64,000 nucleotides of DNA from Streptomyces cinerochromogenes (GTDB lineage: Bacteria; Actinomycetota; Actinomycetes; Streptomycetales; Streptomycetaceae), in contig NZ_BMRM01000012.1 in the NCBI RefSeq assembly GCF_014648635.1, positions 62,001 through 126,000 on the forward strand. Direction: 5' to 3'. The notes beneath the pieces were generated by a model that made no database searches, was not told where the DNA came from, and worked only from the letters and a program-made list of their open reading frames with translations. Made by a program: the position numbers and the translations under genes. Of this stretch, positions 42,971-52,482 are shown in pieces (position 1 is the first letter of the stretch; every line of letters starts with the position of its first letter).

Positions 42971-45319
42971 ATGGGACGAGCGGAAGAGAGACGAGCGCGA
43001 CAGCGCGGTGGCCGCCGCGCGGCGCCCAAGCGCCGCCGCCCCGCGCCCACGGCGGGCGGCGGGTCCGCGCCCACGGCCGGCGGCAAGTCCGCACCCGCGG
43101 CGGGCGGCAAGCCCGCCAAGAGCCTCATACGCCGGATGTTCACGTGGAAGAAGATCCTCGGGACCTTCTTCGGGGTGTGCCTGCTCGGCATCCTGGGCTT
43201 CATCGGCCTGTACCTCTACGTGGACGTCCCCGAGGGCAACGCCGCCGCCCAGCAGCAGAGCAACGTCTACAAGTTCAGCGACGGAACGATTCTGGCCCGC
43301 AAGGGCGAGGTCAACCGCGAGATCGTCGACCTGTCCAAGGTCCCCCGCAAGGTCCAGCTGACCTTCGTCGCCGCCGAGAACAAGAGCTTCTACCACGACT
43401 CCGGCGTCGACTTCCGCGGCACCGCCCGCGGTCTGCTCAACACGCTGTCCGGCAAGGGCAAGCAGGGCGGCTCCACGATCACCCAGCAGTACGTCAAGAA
43501 CTTCTACCTCAACCAGGACCAGACCGTCACGCGCAAGCTGAAGGAGCTGGTCATCTCGCTGAAGGTGGACCGCGAGAAGTCCAAGGACGACATCCTCGCC
43601 GGCTACATCAACACCAGCTACTACGGCCGCAACGCCTACGGCATCCAGGCCGCCGCCCAGGCCTACTACCACGTCGACGCGGAGGACCTCGACGTCGCGC
43701 AGGGCGCCTACCTGGCCGCGCTGCTCCAGGCCCCCAGCCAGTACGACTGGGCGGTGGCGACCAAGACCGGCAAGCATCTGGTCACCCAGCGCTGGAACTA
43801 CGTCCTGGACAACATGGTCGAGGAAGGCTGGCTCTCCAAGTCCAAGCGGGACGAACTGCACTTCCCCTACCCCAAGGAGCCCAAGGGCGCCCCCGGCCTC
43901 GGCGGGCAGAAGGGCTACCTGGTCGAACTCGCCAACCAGCAGCTGGAGCAGCGGCTCATGGCGCAGGAGGGCCTGACCCCGTCCCAGGCGGAGAACGCCG
44001 TGGTCGACAAGGGCTGGACCATCACCCTCAACGTCGACCGGAAGAAGCAGGCCGCGCTGGAGAAGGCCGTCAAGGCCCAGCTGACCAGCAAGCTCGACGC
44101 GAAGAAGCGCAAGGTCGACGGCGACATCCAGGCCGGCGCCGTCTCCGTCGACCCCAGGACGGGCAAGGTCGTCGCGCTGTACGGCGGCCAGGACTACTAC
44201 CGGCACTACTTCGACAACGCCACCCGCCGGGACTACCAGCCCGCCTCCACCTTCAAGCCGGTGATCCTCGCCGCCGCGCTGGAGCAGAACGCCACCACGC
44301 AGGACGGCAAGCCCATCACGGCGAGCACCCTCTACGACGGCACCAGCCGCCGCCCGGTCGTGGACCACGGCGCCAAGGTCGGCTTCGCCCCGCCGAACGA
44401 GGACGACGCCGACTACGACGACATCACCGTCCAGGAGGCCATGAACAAGTCCGTCAACTCCGTCTTCGCGCAGATGGGCGTGGACGTCGGGATGGGCAAG
44501 GTCATGAGCACGGCGAACAAGCTCGGCATGGACACCAAGGGCATGCAGGCGGTGCCCGCCCAGACCCTCGGCTCCATGGGCGCCAGCCCCCTGGAGATGG
44601 CCGGGATCTACGCCACCTTCGCCAACCACGGCTACAAGGTCACCCCGACGATCCTGAAGTCGGCCGAGAACAAGGGCCGTTCGGTGGACGTACCGAACCC
44701 GGTCGGCGGCTCGGTGATCAGCCGCACCGCCGCCGACACGGTCACCTCGGTGCTCACCGGCGTGGTGGACGACGGTACGGCCAGTGACTCCGTGGCGCGG
44801 AACCCGCTGCGCGGCGGCCAGCAGGTGGCGGGCAAGACCGGTACCTCCGACGAGAACAAGTCGGCCTGGTTCACCGGCTACACCCCCACCCTGGTCACCT
44901 CCGTCGGCCTGTTCGGCGAGGACCCGAAGACCAAGGCCCATGTGTCCATGAAGGGCGCGACCGGCCTCCTGAGGCCGCCCGGCCGGATCAACGGCGGCGG
45001 CTACCCGGCGAAGATCTGGGCCGCGTACACCTTCGGCGTCACCCACAGGGCCGAGTTCGACCTGAACACCACGCAGGGCGCGGCGGTCGAGCCGACCGAG
45101 ACGCCGACGTTCACGCACACCCCGACCCAGACGCCGTCGCAGACGCCGAGCAGCGCGCCGCCCACGTCGCAGTCGCCGTCCGAGACGCCCTCGCAGACCC
45201 CGTCGCAGACGCCGTCGCAGACCCCGTCCCAGACGCCGTCCCACACGCCCACCACCGGGCCGCCGACGGAGCCCACCACGGAGGGCCCGCTCGACCCCGA
45301 CGGTGGCCTCACCCCGTAG
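42971..45319 (+). CDS. Class A penicillin-binding protein
   Basis: A 782-residue bifunctional peptidoglycan synthase. A basic cytoplasmic tail (1-55) precedes one membrane helix (about 60-85). The glycosyltransferase (GT51) domain has AENKSFYHDSGVDFRGTARG, GGSTITQQYVKN and RKLKELVISLKVD. The transpeptidase has active Ser426 (STFK), SVNS and KTGT (from Lys622). After about residue 715 comes a tail of TPSQ/TPS repeats, probably flexible wall-spanning. ATG 42971 has an AGCGTAGGGACCG leader with weak SD. Confidence 0.95.
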   Translation: MGRAEERRARQRGGRRAAPKRRRPAPTAGGGSAPTAGGKSAPAAGGKPAKSLIRRMFTWKKILGTFFGVCLLGILGFIGLYLYVDVPEGNAAAQQQSNVYKFSDGTILARKGEVNREIVDLSKVPRKVQLTFVAAENKSFYHDSGVDFRGTARGLLNTLSGKGKQGGSTITQQYVKNFYLNQDQTVTRKLKELVISLKVDREKSKDDILAGYINTSYYGRNAYGIQAAAQAYYHVDAEDLDVAQGAYLAALLQAPSQYDWAVATKTGKHLVTQRWNYVLDNMVEEGWLSKSKRDELHFPYPKEPKGAPGLGGQKGYLVELANQQLEQRLMAQEGLTPSQAENAVVDKGWTITLNVDRKKQAALEKAVKAQLTSKLDAKKRKVDGDIQAGAVSVDPRTGKVVALYGGQDYYRHYFDNATRRDYQPASTFKPVILAAALEQNATTQDGKPITASTLYDGTSRRPVVDHGAKVGFAPPNEDDADYDDITVQEAMNKSVNSVFAQMGVDVGMGKVMSTANKLGMDTKGMQAVPAQTLGSMGASPLEMAGIYATFANHGYKVTPTILKSAENKGRSVDVPNPVGGSVISRTAADTVTSVLTGVVDDGTASDSVARNPLRGGQQVAGKTGTSDENKSAWFTGYTPTLVTSVGLFGEDPKTKAHVSMKGATGLLRPPGRINGGGYPAKIWAAYTFGVTHRAEFDLNTTQGAAVEPTETPTFTHTPTQTPSQTPSSAPPTSQSPSETPSQTPSQTPSQTPSQTPSHTPTTGPPTEPTTEGPLDPDGGLTP

Positions 45320-45328
45320 GCGCGCACA

Positions 45329-45370
45329 CGTGAAGGGCGCCCGGAGCCGGTGCTCCGGGCGCCCTTCACG
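45329..45370. terminator. Bidirectional terminator, 19-bp perfect stem
   Basis: Bases 45329-45347 pair perfectly with 45352-45370 around loop CGGT, between the convergent PBP and SpoIIE genes. Confidence 0.9.
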
Positions 45371-45385
45371 CGTCACCAGGGGGAG

Positions 45386-47506
45386 TCAGCCCCGGTTCAG
45401 CTCGAACCACACCACCTTGCCGGTGCTCAGCCGGGTCGCGCCCCAGCGCCGGGCCAGCTTGTTGACCAGGTACAGGCCGCGCCCGCCCTCGTCCGTGGCC
45501 CGCGCCTGCCGCAGGCGCGGCAGCTGCGGCACGTCGTCGCCGACCTCGCAGCGCAGCACGTCGGTCCGCAGCAGCCGCAGCGTCACCGGCCGGGACGCGT
45601 ACCGTACGGCGTTCGTCACGACCTCGCTGACCAGCAGCTCGACCGAGTCCGTCAGCTCCTCCAGGTCCCAGCGGGCGAGCGCCTGACGGGCCATCCGGCG
45701 GGCCTGGCCGGGGGCGGAGTCCTCCGGTTCCAGCGACCAGTAGGCGACGTCGCTCGGCGCGATCCCGTCGAACCGGGCGGCGAGCAGCGCGATGTCGTCG
45801 TCCCGGTCGCCCGGGCCGAGCATGTCCAGCACCTCGTCGCACAGCGCTTCCAGCGGCGGCGGATGGTCCGGGCCGGTCAGCTGGGCGGTCGCCGCCAGCT
45901 TCTCCCGCAGCTGCTCTATGCCGGTCCACACGTCCCGCAGCCGGGACTCCACGAGGCCGTCGGTGTACAGCAGCAGGGTGCCCCCGGCGGGCGCGTCCAG
46001 CTCGACCGCCTCGAAGTCGACCCCGCCGACGCCGATCGGCGCGCCCGGCGGCACCCGCAGCACCTCGGCCCGGCCGCCCAGGTGCAGCAGCACGGGCGGC
46101 GGATGGCCGGCGTTGGCGATCGTGATGCGGTGCGTCACCGGGTCGTAGACGGCGTACAGGCAGGTCGCCATGCGGTCCGTGCCGAGGCGCTGGGCCTGTT
46201 CGTCCAGGTGGTGCAGGACCTCCTGCGGCGGCAGGTCGAGGCCGGCCAGCGTCTGGGCCGTGGTCCGCAGCTGGCCCATGATGGCCGCCGAGGTCATCGA
46301 GTGGCCCATCACATCGCCGACGACCAGCGCGACCCGGCTGCCGGGCAGCGGGATCGCGTCGTACCAGTCGCCGCCGACCCGCGCGGTCTCCGCCGCCGGC
46401 AGGTAGCGGGAGGCCAGCCGGACGCCGGTCGGGCGGGGCAGGGTCTCGGGCAGCATGGTGCGCTGCAGCTCGTCGGCGATGTACGCCTCCCGGCCGTACA
46501 GCACCGCCTTGTCGATGCCGAGCGCGCTGTGCGTGGCCAGCTGCGCGGCGACCAGCAGGTCGTCCCCGTCGAACGCGAGCCGGTCCGGGCGGCGCAGGAA
46601 CAGGGCCGCGCCGATCACCCGGCGCCGCCCGCGCAGCGGCGCCAGGATCGCCCGCTGCCCGCCCGGTACGACCGTCTCACCGCCCTCGCCGAGCAGCTCC
46701 GGCAGCGCGGCCCGGGCGGCGGGCGCGTCGGCGAACACCGGCCGCACCCCGCGCAGCACCTCGTTCAGCGCGCCGCCCGGCCGCACCTCGCACAGCTCGG
46801 TGGTGAGCGACGACAGGTCCGCCAGCACGGACGTCTCCGGTTCCGGTTCGAACGCCGGCGGCAGCAGGACGCCGTCGGTGTCCCGCTCCTGGGGTATCCG
46901 GTCGGTGCGGCGCAGCCGCAGCACCACCGGCCCGCTCGGCCGCTCGTCGCCGACCGGCAGCGGCTCGCGCAGATAGACCAGGATCGCGTCGGAGAACGTC
47001 GGCACGGTGGCCCGGCACAGCCCCATCACGATCTCGTCCAGGTCGAGCCCGCGGGCGATCCGCCGGGTGGCCGCGCCCACGAACCTCAGCCGGTCCCCGT
47101 CGCGCCGCATGGGCATCGGCCGTCCGGGCGGCAGTCCCCGCCCGGTACGGCGCTCCTGACCGCCCGGGGTCCGCTCCTGGTCGGCGCCGGGCTGGGCCGG
47201 GATGGCCTCCGGCGCGGGGCGCGGGCGGTGGGCGCCGGGTTCGGTGGCGGCGGGCTGGGAGTGCTCGGGGCCGTTGACGGGTAGCTCCTTCCCGTTGCCG
47301 TCCGTTCCCTTGCCGCAGGGTGTGGCCGTGCCGGGGCCGGAGAGCGGTCCGTCGGCCCGGGCCTGCGCGGGTAAGGCGGAGGTGCCGAGCTGCTGCGCGG
47401 CCTGTTTCTGGGTACGAAGGAGCGCCCCGCGGGCCTCCGCGGGGTCCACGCCCGACTGCGGGCGTTCGAAGGAGGTGGGCTGCTCCGTCACGCGTGTCGC
47501 ATCCAT
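45386..47506 (-). CDS. SpoIIE-type PP2C phosphatase with GAF and anti-sigma-like ATPase domains
   Basis: The start is uncertain: ATG 47506 (MDATRV), ATG 47560 or GTG further up. After a disordered N-terminus come a GAF-like domain, a PP2C_SIG phosphatase (GGDWYDAIPLPGSRVALVVG, then ADELQRTMLPETLP just before it) and a C-terminal HATPase_c_2 (VELLVSEVVTNAVRYASRPV, GGRGLYLVNKLARRWG). Such streptomycete switch proteins phosphorylate and dephosphorylate anti-anti-sigma factors of SigB/SigH/SigF-type systems. The partner is not encoded next door. The 250 bases upstream hold no gene. Confidence 0.92.
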   Translation of the reverse strand: MDATRVTEQPTSFERPQSGVDPAEARGALLRTQKQAAQQLGTSALPAQARADGPLSGPGTATPCGKGTDGNGKELPVNGPEHSQPAATEPGAHRPRPAPEAIPAQPGADQERTPGGQERRTGRGLPPGRPMPMRRDGDRLRFVGAATRRIARGLDLDEIVMGLCRATVPTFSDAILVYLREPLPVGDERPSGPVVLRLRRTDRIPQERDTDGVLLPPAFEPEPETSVLADLSSLTTELCEVRPGGALNEVLRGVRPVFADAPAARAALPELLGEGGETVVPGGQRAILAPLRGRRRVIGAALFLRRPDRLAFDGDDLLVAAQLATHSALGIDKAVLYGREAYIADELQRTMLPETLPRPTGVRLASRYLPAAETARVGGDWYDAIPLPGSRVALVVGDVMGHSMTSAAIMGQLRTTAQTLAGLDLPPQEVLHHLDEQAQRLGTDRMATCLYAVYDPVTHRITIANAGHPPPVLLHLGGRAEVLRVPPGAPIGVGGVDFEAVELDAPAGGTLLLYTDGLVESRLRDVWTGIEQLREKLAATAQLTGPDHPPPLEALCDEVLDMLGPGDRDDDIALLAARFDGIAPSDVAYWSLEPEDSAPGQARRMARQALARWDLEELTDSVELLVSEVVTNAVRYASRPVTLRLLRTDVLRCEVGDDVPQLPRLRQARATDEGGRGLYLVNKLARRWGATRLSTGKVVWFELNRG

Positions 47507-47759
47507 CCGTCCGGGGCTGAGCGCCGGGTACGCCGGGCGCGCAGTTGGTCCCGCCGACATGCCGATACCCGCAATACGTGCCCCGGGAACGGAATTCCCG
47601 TGGGGTCGGCCTTCGTGGTCGTGCCCTGGTACCCCTCGTTCACGTCCTGCCGCCCCTCGGTGACGATCGGTCAAGCCCGGCGAGTGATCCGGAAGTTGCC
47701 TTGGTGTGCCCTTGCGGAGGACGATCCTACGTTTCTTGCCCTGGGGCGCATCAAGGGTC

Positions 47760-48449
47760 TCACGAGGACATGTGCGCGGGGGTGCGGTCCCAGTCCTCGG
47801 GGAGAGAAGGTACCGTCCAGGACGGGTCCGGTCGCCAGTGCGGCCAGCCGTCCGCGAACGGGGTGCCCCACGCCCGGATCACCTCCACCGCCTCCCGGCC
47901 GGCCGCCCGCACCCGCTCGGCGGTCGCCGCGTCCATCAGCCCGTCCCGCTGGGCCTGTGCGAACTCGTCCTCGTCCCGCCAGTGCCAACTGCGGTCCGGG
48001 TGTACCGAGATGTCCAGGAAGTGGTCCTCGGAGTCCACCCCGCCCGCCCAACGGGCCAGCGGCTGCTCCAGGTTGACGTACCAGTTCTTGAACCGCCAGC
48101 CCGGATCCCAGAACAGCCACACCGACCAGGGCCGGCCGGGCTGGGCCACCTTCAGCACACCGGTGCCGAACCAGCGGTCCCGCTGGACCGTACGCGGCTT
48201 GGTGTAACGGGACTCCAGCGGCTCCAGGTGCACGGGCGTGCCGTCGGCCAGCACCGGCTTCACGCACTCGGTGCCGGGGGCGAGCCACACCGCCAGCAGC
48301 TCCGCGTCGTCGCGTACGACGGTGACGGGCCGGGCGATGTGGAAGTGCTCGCCGCCGTTCTCCCGGTAGCGCCACAGGATCTGCGTCCCCGGGGTCCAGT
48401 ACGCCGCAGGTCCCGCCGTCACTCGTGTCATCGCTCCGTCGTCCGTCAT
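47760..48449 (-). CDS. DUF402 (FomD-like) protein
   Basis: A 229-residue protein with DUF402 features: FWDPGWRFKNWYVNLEQPLA (about 114-133), then EDHFLDISVHPDRSWHWRDEDE. Conserved Asp/Glu residues in this region bind metal in FomD and SA1684-like nucleoside diphosphate phosphatases. It is probably a cytoplasmic nucleotide hydrolase. ATG 48449 is used; ATG 48431 is an alternative. Confidence 0.9.
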   Translation of the reverse strand: MTDDGAMTRVTAGPAAYWTPGTQILWRYRENGGEHFHIARPVTVVRDDAELLAVWLAPGTECVKPVLADGTPVHLEPLESRYTKPRTVQRDRWFGTGVLKVAQPGRPWSVWLFWDPGWRFKNWYVNLEQPLARWAGGVDSEDHFLDISVHPDRSWHWRDEDEFAQAQRDGLMDAATAERVRAAGREAVEVIRAWGTPFADGWPHWRPDPSWTVPSLPEDWDRTPAHMSS

Positions 48450-48533
48450 GCACAGATATTAGGTGCCGCGGGCATACGACGCTGCGGTGCACGTCACGGT
48501 GGTCCGGCGGTGGCCGGAAAGGTTCGCCGCCGG

Positions 48534-49919
48534 TTACGGGCGCGTCATCCGCAGGACATCCAGCGCCTCGTCGAGCTGCTCCAGCGTCAGGTCGCCGCGC
48601 TCCACGTAGCCGCTCTCCAGGACGACTTCGCGGATCGTCCTCCGCTCGGCGAGGGACTTCTTGGCGACCTTCGCGGCCTCCTCGTATCCGATGTACTTGT
48701 TCAGCGGGGTCACCACGGACGGGGACGACTCGGCGTACTCGCGGGTGCGTTCGCGGTCCGCGGTGATGCCGTCGATCGTCCGGTCGGCCAGCAGCCGCGA
48801 CACGGCCGCGAGCAACCGCACCGACTCCAGCACGTTCTTGGCGATGACCGGGAGCATGACGTTCAGTTCGAAGTTGCCCGCGGCACCGGCGGTGGTGATG
48901 GTGGCGTCGTTGCCGATGACCTGGGCGGCGACCATCAGCACGGCCTCCGGGACCACCGGGTTGACCTTGCCCGGCATGATCGAGGAGCCGGGCTGCAGGT
49001 CGGGCAGCCGGATCTCGGCGAGGCCGGTGCGCGGCCCGGAGGACATCCAGCGCAGATCGTTGGCGATCTTCGTCAGGCCGACCGCGATGGTCCGCAGCTG
49101 CCCGCTGGTCTCCACGATGCCGTCCCGGGCGCCCTGCGCCTCGAAGTGGTCGCGGGCCTCGGTGAGCGGCAGCCCGGTGGTCCGGGCGACCTCGGCGATG
49201 ACGGCGGCGGAGAACCCGGGCGGTGTGTTGATGCCGGTGCCCACCGCGGTGCCGCCCAGCGGCAGCTCGGCCAGGCGCGGGAGGGAGGCCCTCAGCCGCT
49301 CGACGCCGTACCGCACCTGGGCCGCGTACCCGCCGAACTCCTGCCCCAGCGTCACCGGGGTGGCGTCCATCAGATGGGTCCGCCCCGACTTCACCACGTC
49401 CGCGAACTCCTCGGACTTGCGCTCCAGGGAGGCGGCGAGGTGCTCCAGGGCCGGGATCAGGTCGTGGGTGACGGCTCCGGTGGCCGCGATGTGGATCGAG
49501 GACGGGAAGACGTCGTTGGACGACTGCGAGGCGTTGACGTGGTCGTTGGGATGCACGTCCCGGCCCAGCCGCTCGGTGGCGAGGGTGGCGATGACCTCGT
49601 TGGTGTTCATGTTGGACGAGGTGCCGGAGCCCGTCTGGAACACGTCCACCGGGAAGTGCTCGTCCCACTTCCCCTCGGCGACCTCACCGGCCGCCTCCTG
49701 GATCGCCTCCGCCGTGTCCTTGTCCAGCACGCCCAGCTCGGCGTTGACCTTCGCCGCCGCGGCCTTGATCCGGGCCAGTGCCTCGATGTGGGCCCGCTCG
49801 ATGCGCTGCCCGGAGACCGGGAAGTTCTCCACCGCGCGCTGCGTCTGCGCCCGCCACTTGGCGTGGGCCGGGACCCGGACCTCGCCCATCGAGTCGTGTT
49901 CGATGCGGTATTCGCTCAT
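48534..49919 (-). CDS. fumC: Class II fumarate hydratase
   Basis: A 461-residue iron-free fumarase. TGSGTSSNMNTNEV (about 97-110), SQSSNDVFPSSIH (about 130-142), the region GRTHLMDATPVTLGQEFGGY and the signature GSSIMPGKVNP (about 317-327) are intact. It interconverts fumarate and malate in the citric acid cycle. A second, unrelated class I fumarase lies 0.7 kb away. Confidence 0.97.
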   Translation of the reverse strand: MSEYRIEHDSMGEVRVPAHAKWRAQTQRAVENFPVSGQRIERAHIEALARIKAAAAKVNAELGVLDKDTAEAIQEAAGEVAEGKWDEHFPVDVFQTGSGTSSNMNTNEVIATLATERLGRDVHPNDHVNASQSSNDVFPSSIHIAATGAVTHDLIPALEHLAASLERKSEEFADVVKSGRTHLMDATPVTLGQEFGGYAAQVRYGVERLRASLPRLAELPLGGTAVGTGINTPPGFSAAVIAEVARTTGLPLTEARDHFEAQGARDGIVETSGQLRTIAVGLTKIANDLRWMSSGPRTGLAEIRLPDLQPGSSIMPGKVNPVVPEAVLMVAAQVIGNDATITTAGAAGNFELNVMLPVIAKNVLESVRLLAAVSRLLADRTIDGITADRERTREYAESSPSVVTPLNKYIGYEEAAKVAKKSLAERRTIREVVLESGYVERGDLTLEQLDEALDVLRMTRP

Positions 49920-50208
49920 GCCGGGTACAGCGATCTGTGCGCCGGGGATGTTCCGGACGCCGGGCCGTACGGGTGGGGGCGGGGCCGTGAGGGCGGGGGC
50001 GGAGCCGTACCGGGTGCGGATCGGTGCGGATCGGAGCCGTAGGGGTGCGGGGGCCGGCCGCCCGGCTGCTGCAACGGCATGACCGCGTCACCGGGTCGGG
50101 GGAGTGCGCCTCCGGCCGCCGCGCCGGACGTCCGGGATCAGGGTGACCATCACCTCAAGGTGACTTGGCGACTCCCGGCCGTCACCACAGCTGGCAGGAG
50201 GACAACCG

Positions 50209-50586
50209 GTGAACCCCACTCTCAGGCGACTGCTCGGTGTCACCGCGGCCGCGGCCACGGGCGCCGCGGCCCTGCTCGGCACCGGCGTCGGCGCGGCCGA
50301 CGCCGCCGGCCGCGCACACCACGCGTACTGCGACCGCTCCGTACGGCCCGTGTGGACCGGCGGCGACCCCAGCCGCAACATGACCGCCCACGGCTGCGAC
50401 CTGCCGGACGACGGGCGCCGCTGGTACACCGTCGAGGTCGACGACCTCGTGGAGCCCCACTACCGGACGGACTACCTGGACGGAGGGGTCGAGCGGACCG
50501 AGACCACGCACGACAGGACCATCAGGTGCATGGGCTACATCTCCCACGGCGACACCGTGGACTGGTTCGGCTGCGTGCCCCACTGA
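50209..50586 (+). CDS. Small secreted hypothetical protein
   Basis: A 125-residue protein. GTG 50209 follows GGAGGACAACCG. A signal peptide (1-34, cleavage after ADA-AG or near) leaves about 90 residues with four Cys (AYCDR, HGCDL, RCMGY, FGCVP) that could form two disulfides. DGRRWYTVEVDDLVEPHYRTD is the most conserved-looking part. No family recognised. It sits alone on the plus strand between two fumarase genes. Confidence 0.8.
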   Translation: MNPTLRRLLGVTAAAATGAAALLGTGVGAADAAGRAHHAYCDRSVRPVWTGGDPSRNMTAHGCDLPDDGRRWYTVEVDDLVEPHYRTDYLDGGVERTETTHDRTIRCMGYISHGDTVDWFGCVPH

Positions 50587-50605
50587 CACGTCCCGGCCGC
50601 CCTGC

Positions 50606-50636
50606 GGGGCGGGGTCCGCGGGACGGACCCCGCCCC
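50606..50636. terminator. Bidirectional terminator between secreted protein and fumarase
   Basis: GGGGCGGGGTCCG pairs with CGGACCCCGCCCC (13 bp) around a 5-base loop, between convergent genes. Confidence 0.8.
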
Positions 50637-50642
50637 GGGCGG

Positions 50643-52337
50643 TCAGGCCAGCCCGGGACCGCGCACCGGGATGCTCGTGAACGTCGGCTGCGGAGCCGGG
50701 TCCTGGAAGAAGTCGTTGCCCTTGTCGTCCACCACGATGAACGCCGGGAAGTCCTCGACCTCGATCTTCCAGACCGCCTCCATGCCCAGCTCCTCGTACT
50801 CCAGGACCTCCACCTTCTTGATGCAGTCCTGGGCGAGCCGGGCGGCCGGACCGCCGATGGAGCCGAGGTAGAAACCGCCGTGGGCGTTGCACGCGTCGGT
50901 GACCTGCTTGCTGCGGTTGCCCTTGGCGAGCATCACCTTGGAGCCGCCCGCGGCCTGGAACTGCTCCACGTAGGAGTCCATGCGGCCGGCCGTGGTCGGG
51001 CCGAAGGAACCGGAGGCGTACCCCTCGGGGGTCTTCGCGGGACCGGCGTAGTACACCGGGTGGTCCTTCAGGTACTGCGGCATCTCCTCGCCCGCGTCCA
51101 GCCGCTCCTTGATCTTGGCGTGCGCGATGTCACGGGCCACGACCAGCGGGCCGGTCAGCGACAGCCGCGTCTTGACCGGGTACTTGGTCAGCTCGGCGAG
51201 GATCGTGTCCATCGGCTGGTTGAGGTCGATCCTCACCACGTCGGACGCCTCGTCGAGGCCCGCGGCGGAGCCGCCGTCCAGCTCGGCGTCGGTGGTGTCC
51301 GGCAGGAAGCGCGCCGGGTCGGTCTCCAGCTGCTCCAGGAAGACGCCCTCGGCGGTGATCTTCGCGACGGCCTGCCGGTCGGCCGAGCAGGAGACGGCGA
51401 TGGCGACGGGGCAGGACGCGCCGTGCCGCGGCAGCCGGATCACGCGGACGTCGTGGCAGAAGTACTTGCCGCCGAACTGCGCGCCGATGCCGATCTTCTG
51501 GGTCAGCTCGAAGACCTTCTCCTCCAGCTCCTTGTCCCGGAAGCCGTGGCCGAGCGGCGAACCCTCGGTCGGGGCGTTGTCCAGGTAGTGCGCGGAGGCG
51601 TACTTCGCGGTCTTCAGCGCGTACTCGGCGCTGGTGCCGCCGACGACGATCGCCAGGTGGTACGGCGGGCAGGCGGCCGTGCCGAGCGAGCGGATCTTCT
51701 CCTCCAGGAACTTCATCATGGAGGCCTCGTTCAGGACGGCCTTGGTCTCCTGGTACAGGAAGGACTTGTTGGCGCTGCCGCCGCCCTTCGCCATGAACAG
51801 GAACTTGTAGGCGCCGCCGTCGGTGGCGTACAGCTCGATCTGCGCGGGCAGGTTCGAGCCGGTGTTCTTCTCCTCCCACATGGTGAGGGGAGCCATCTGC
51901 GAGTAGCGCAGGTTCAGCCTGGTGTAGGCGTCGTAGATGCCGTGGGACAGGTGCTTCTCGTCCTCGCCGGCCGTGAGCACGTTCTGGCCGCGCTTGCCCA
52001 TGACGATCGCCGTGCCGGTGTCCTGGCACATCGGCAGTACGCCCGCGGCCGCGATGTTGGCGTTCTTCAGCAGGTCCAGCGCGACGAACTTGTCGTTGGC
52101 CGACGCCTCGGGGTCGTCGATGATGCGGCGCAGCTGGGCGAGGTGGGCCGGGCGCAGGTAGTGCTGGATGTCGTGGACGGCCTCCTCGGCCAGCTTGCGC
52201 AGCGCCTCCGGCTCGACCTTGAGGAACGTCCGTCCGTCGGGCCCCTCGACCGTGGAGACGCCCTCGGAGGTCACCAGCCGGTACGGGGTGGTGTCCTCGC
52301 CCTGGGGGAGCAGATCGGTGTACGCGAACTCAGGCAT
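50643..52337 (-). CDS. Class I (iron-sulfur) fumarate hydratase
   Basis: A 564-residue protein combining both domains in one chain, as in FumA/FumB. PMCQDTGTA (Cys104), AACPPYH (Cys223) and AVSCSADRQ (Cys317) place three Cys as 4Fe-4S ligands. The C-terminal beta domain has GPTTAGRMDSYVEQF and GNRSKQV. Oxygen-sensitive fumarases of this kind work in iron-replete, low-oxygen conditions. It duplicates the function of fumC nearby. Confidence 0.96.
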   Translation of the reverse strand: MPEFAYTDLLPQGEDTTPYRLVTSEGVSTVEGPDGRTFLKVEPEALRKLAEEAVHDIQHYLRPAHLAQLRRIIDDPEASANDKFVALDLLKNANIAAAGVLPMCQDTGTAIVMGKRGQNVLTAGEDEKHLSHGIYDAYTRLNLRYSQMAPLTMWEEKNTGSNLPAQIELYATDGGAYKFLFMAKGGGSANKSFLYQETKAVLNEASMMKFLEEKIRSLGTAACPPYHLAIVVGGTSAEYALKTAKYASAHYLDNAPTEGSPLGHGFRDKELEEKVFELTQKIGIGAQFGGKYFCHDVRVIRLPRHGASCPVAIAVSCSADRQAVAKITAEGVFLEQLETDPARFLPDTTDAELDGGSAAGLDEASDVVRIDLNQPMDTILAELTKYPVKTRLSLTGPLVVARDIAHAKIKERLDAGEEMPQYLKDHPVYYAGPAKTPEGYASGSFGPTTAGRMDSYVEQFQAAGGSKVMLAKGNRSKQVTDACNAHGGFYLGSIGGPAARLAQDCIKKVEVLEYEELGMEAVWKIEVEDFPAFIVVDDKGNDFFQDPAPQPTFTSIPVRGPGLA

Positions 52338-52470
52338 CTCAGCCCATTCCTCACTCTGACGGACGGCGGCCCGCCGACGCTGGCGGGCCCGTCCAGCCTA
52401 GAACCTGCCGCCGACGGCGAACCTGTGAGGTAAGGCTCAGTCGGGGGTGTCGCGATCTATCGTGTGTGGG

Positions 52471-52482
52471 TACGCTGCCGAC
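52471..52482 (+). promoter_or_regulatory. Probable leaderless promoter (-10) of DUF1707 gene
   Basis: TACGCT (52471-52476) lies 6 bases before GTG 52483, the spacing expected if transcription starts at the first base of the start codon. No ribosome site precedes the GTG. Confidence 0.6.

Noticed and set aside
42875..45376. 833-codon minus-strand frame opposite the class A PBP gene
   Set aside because: It is the complement of PBP codons with Val/Gly/Leu bias. The plus strand has complete GT51 and transpeptidase motifs.
49920..50080. G-rich repetitive stretch upstream of fumC
   Set aside because: Units such as GTGCGGATCG recur only two or three times and degenerate quickly. No gene or stable structure is supported.
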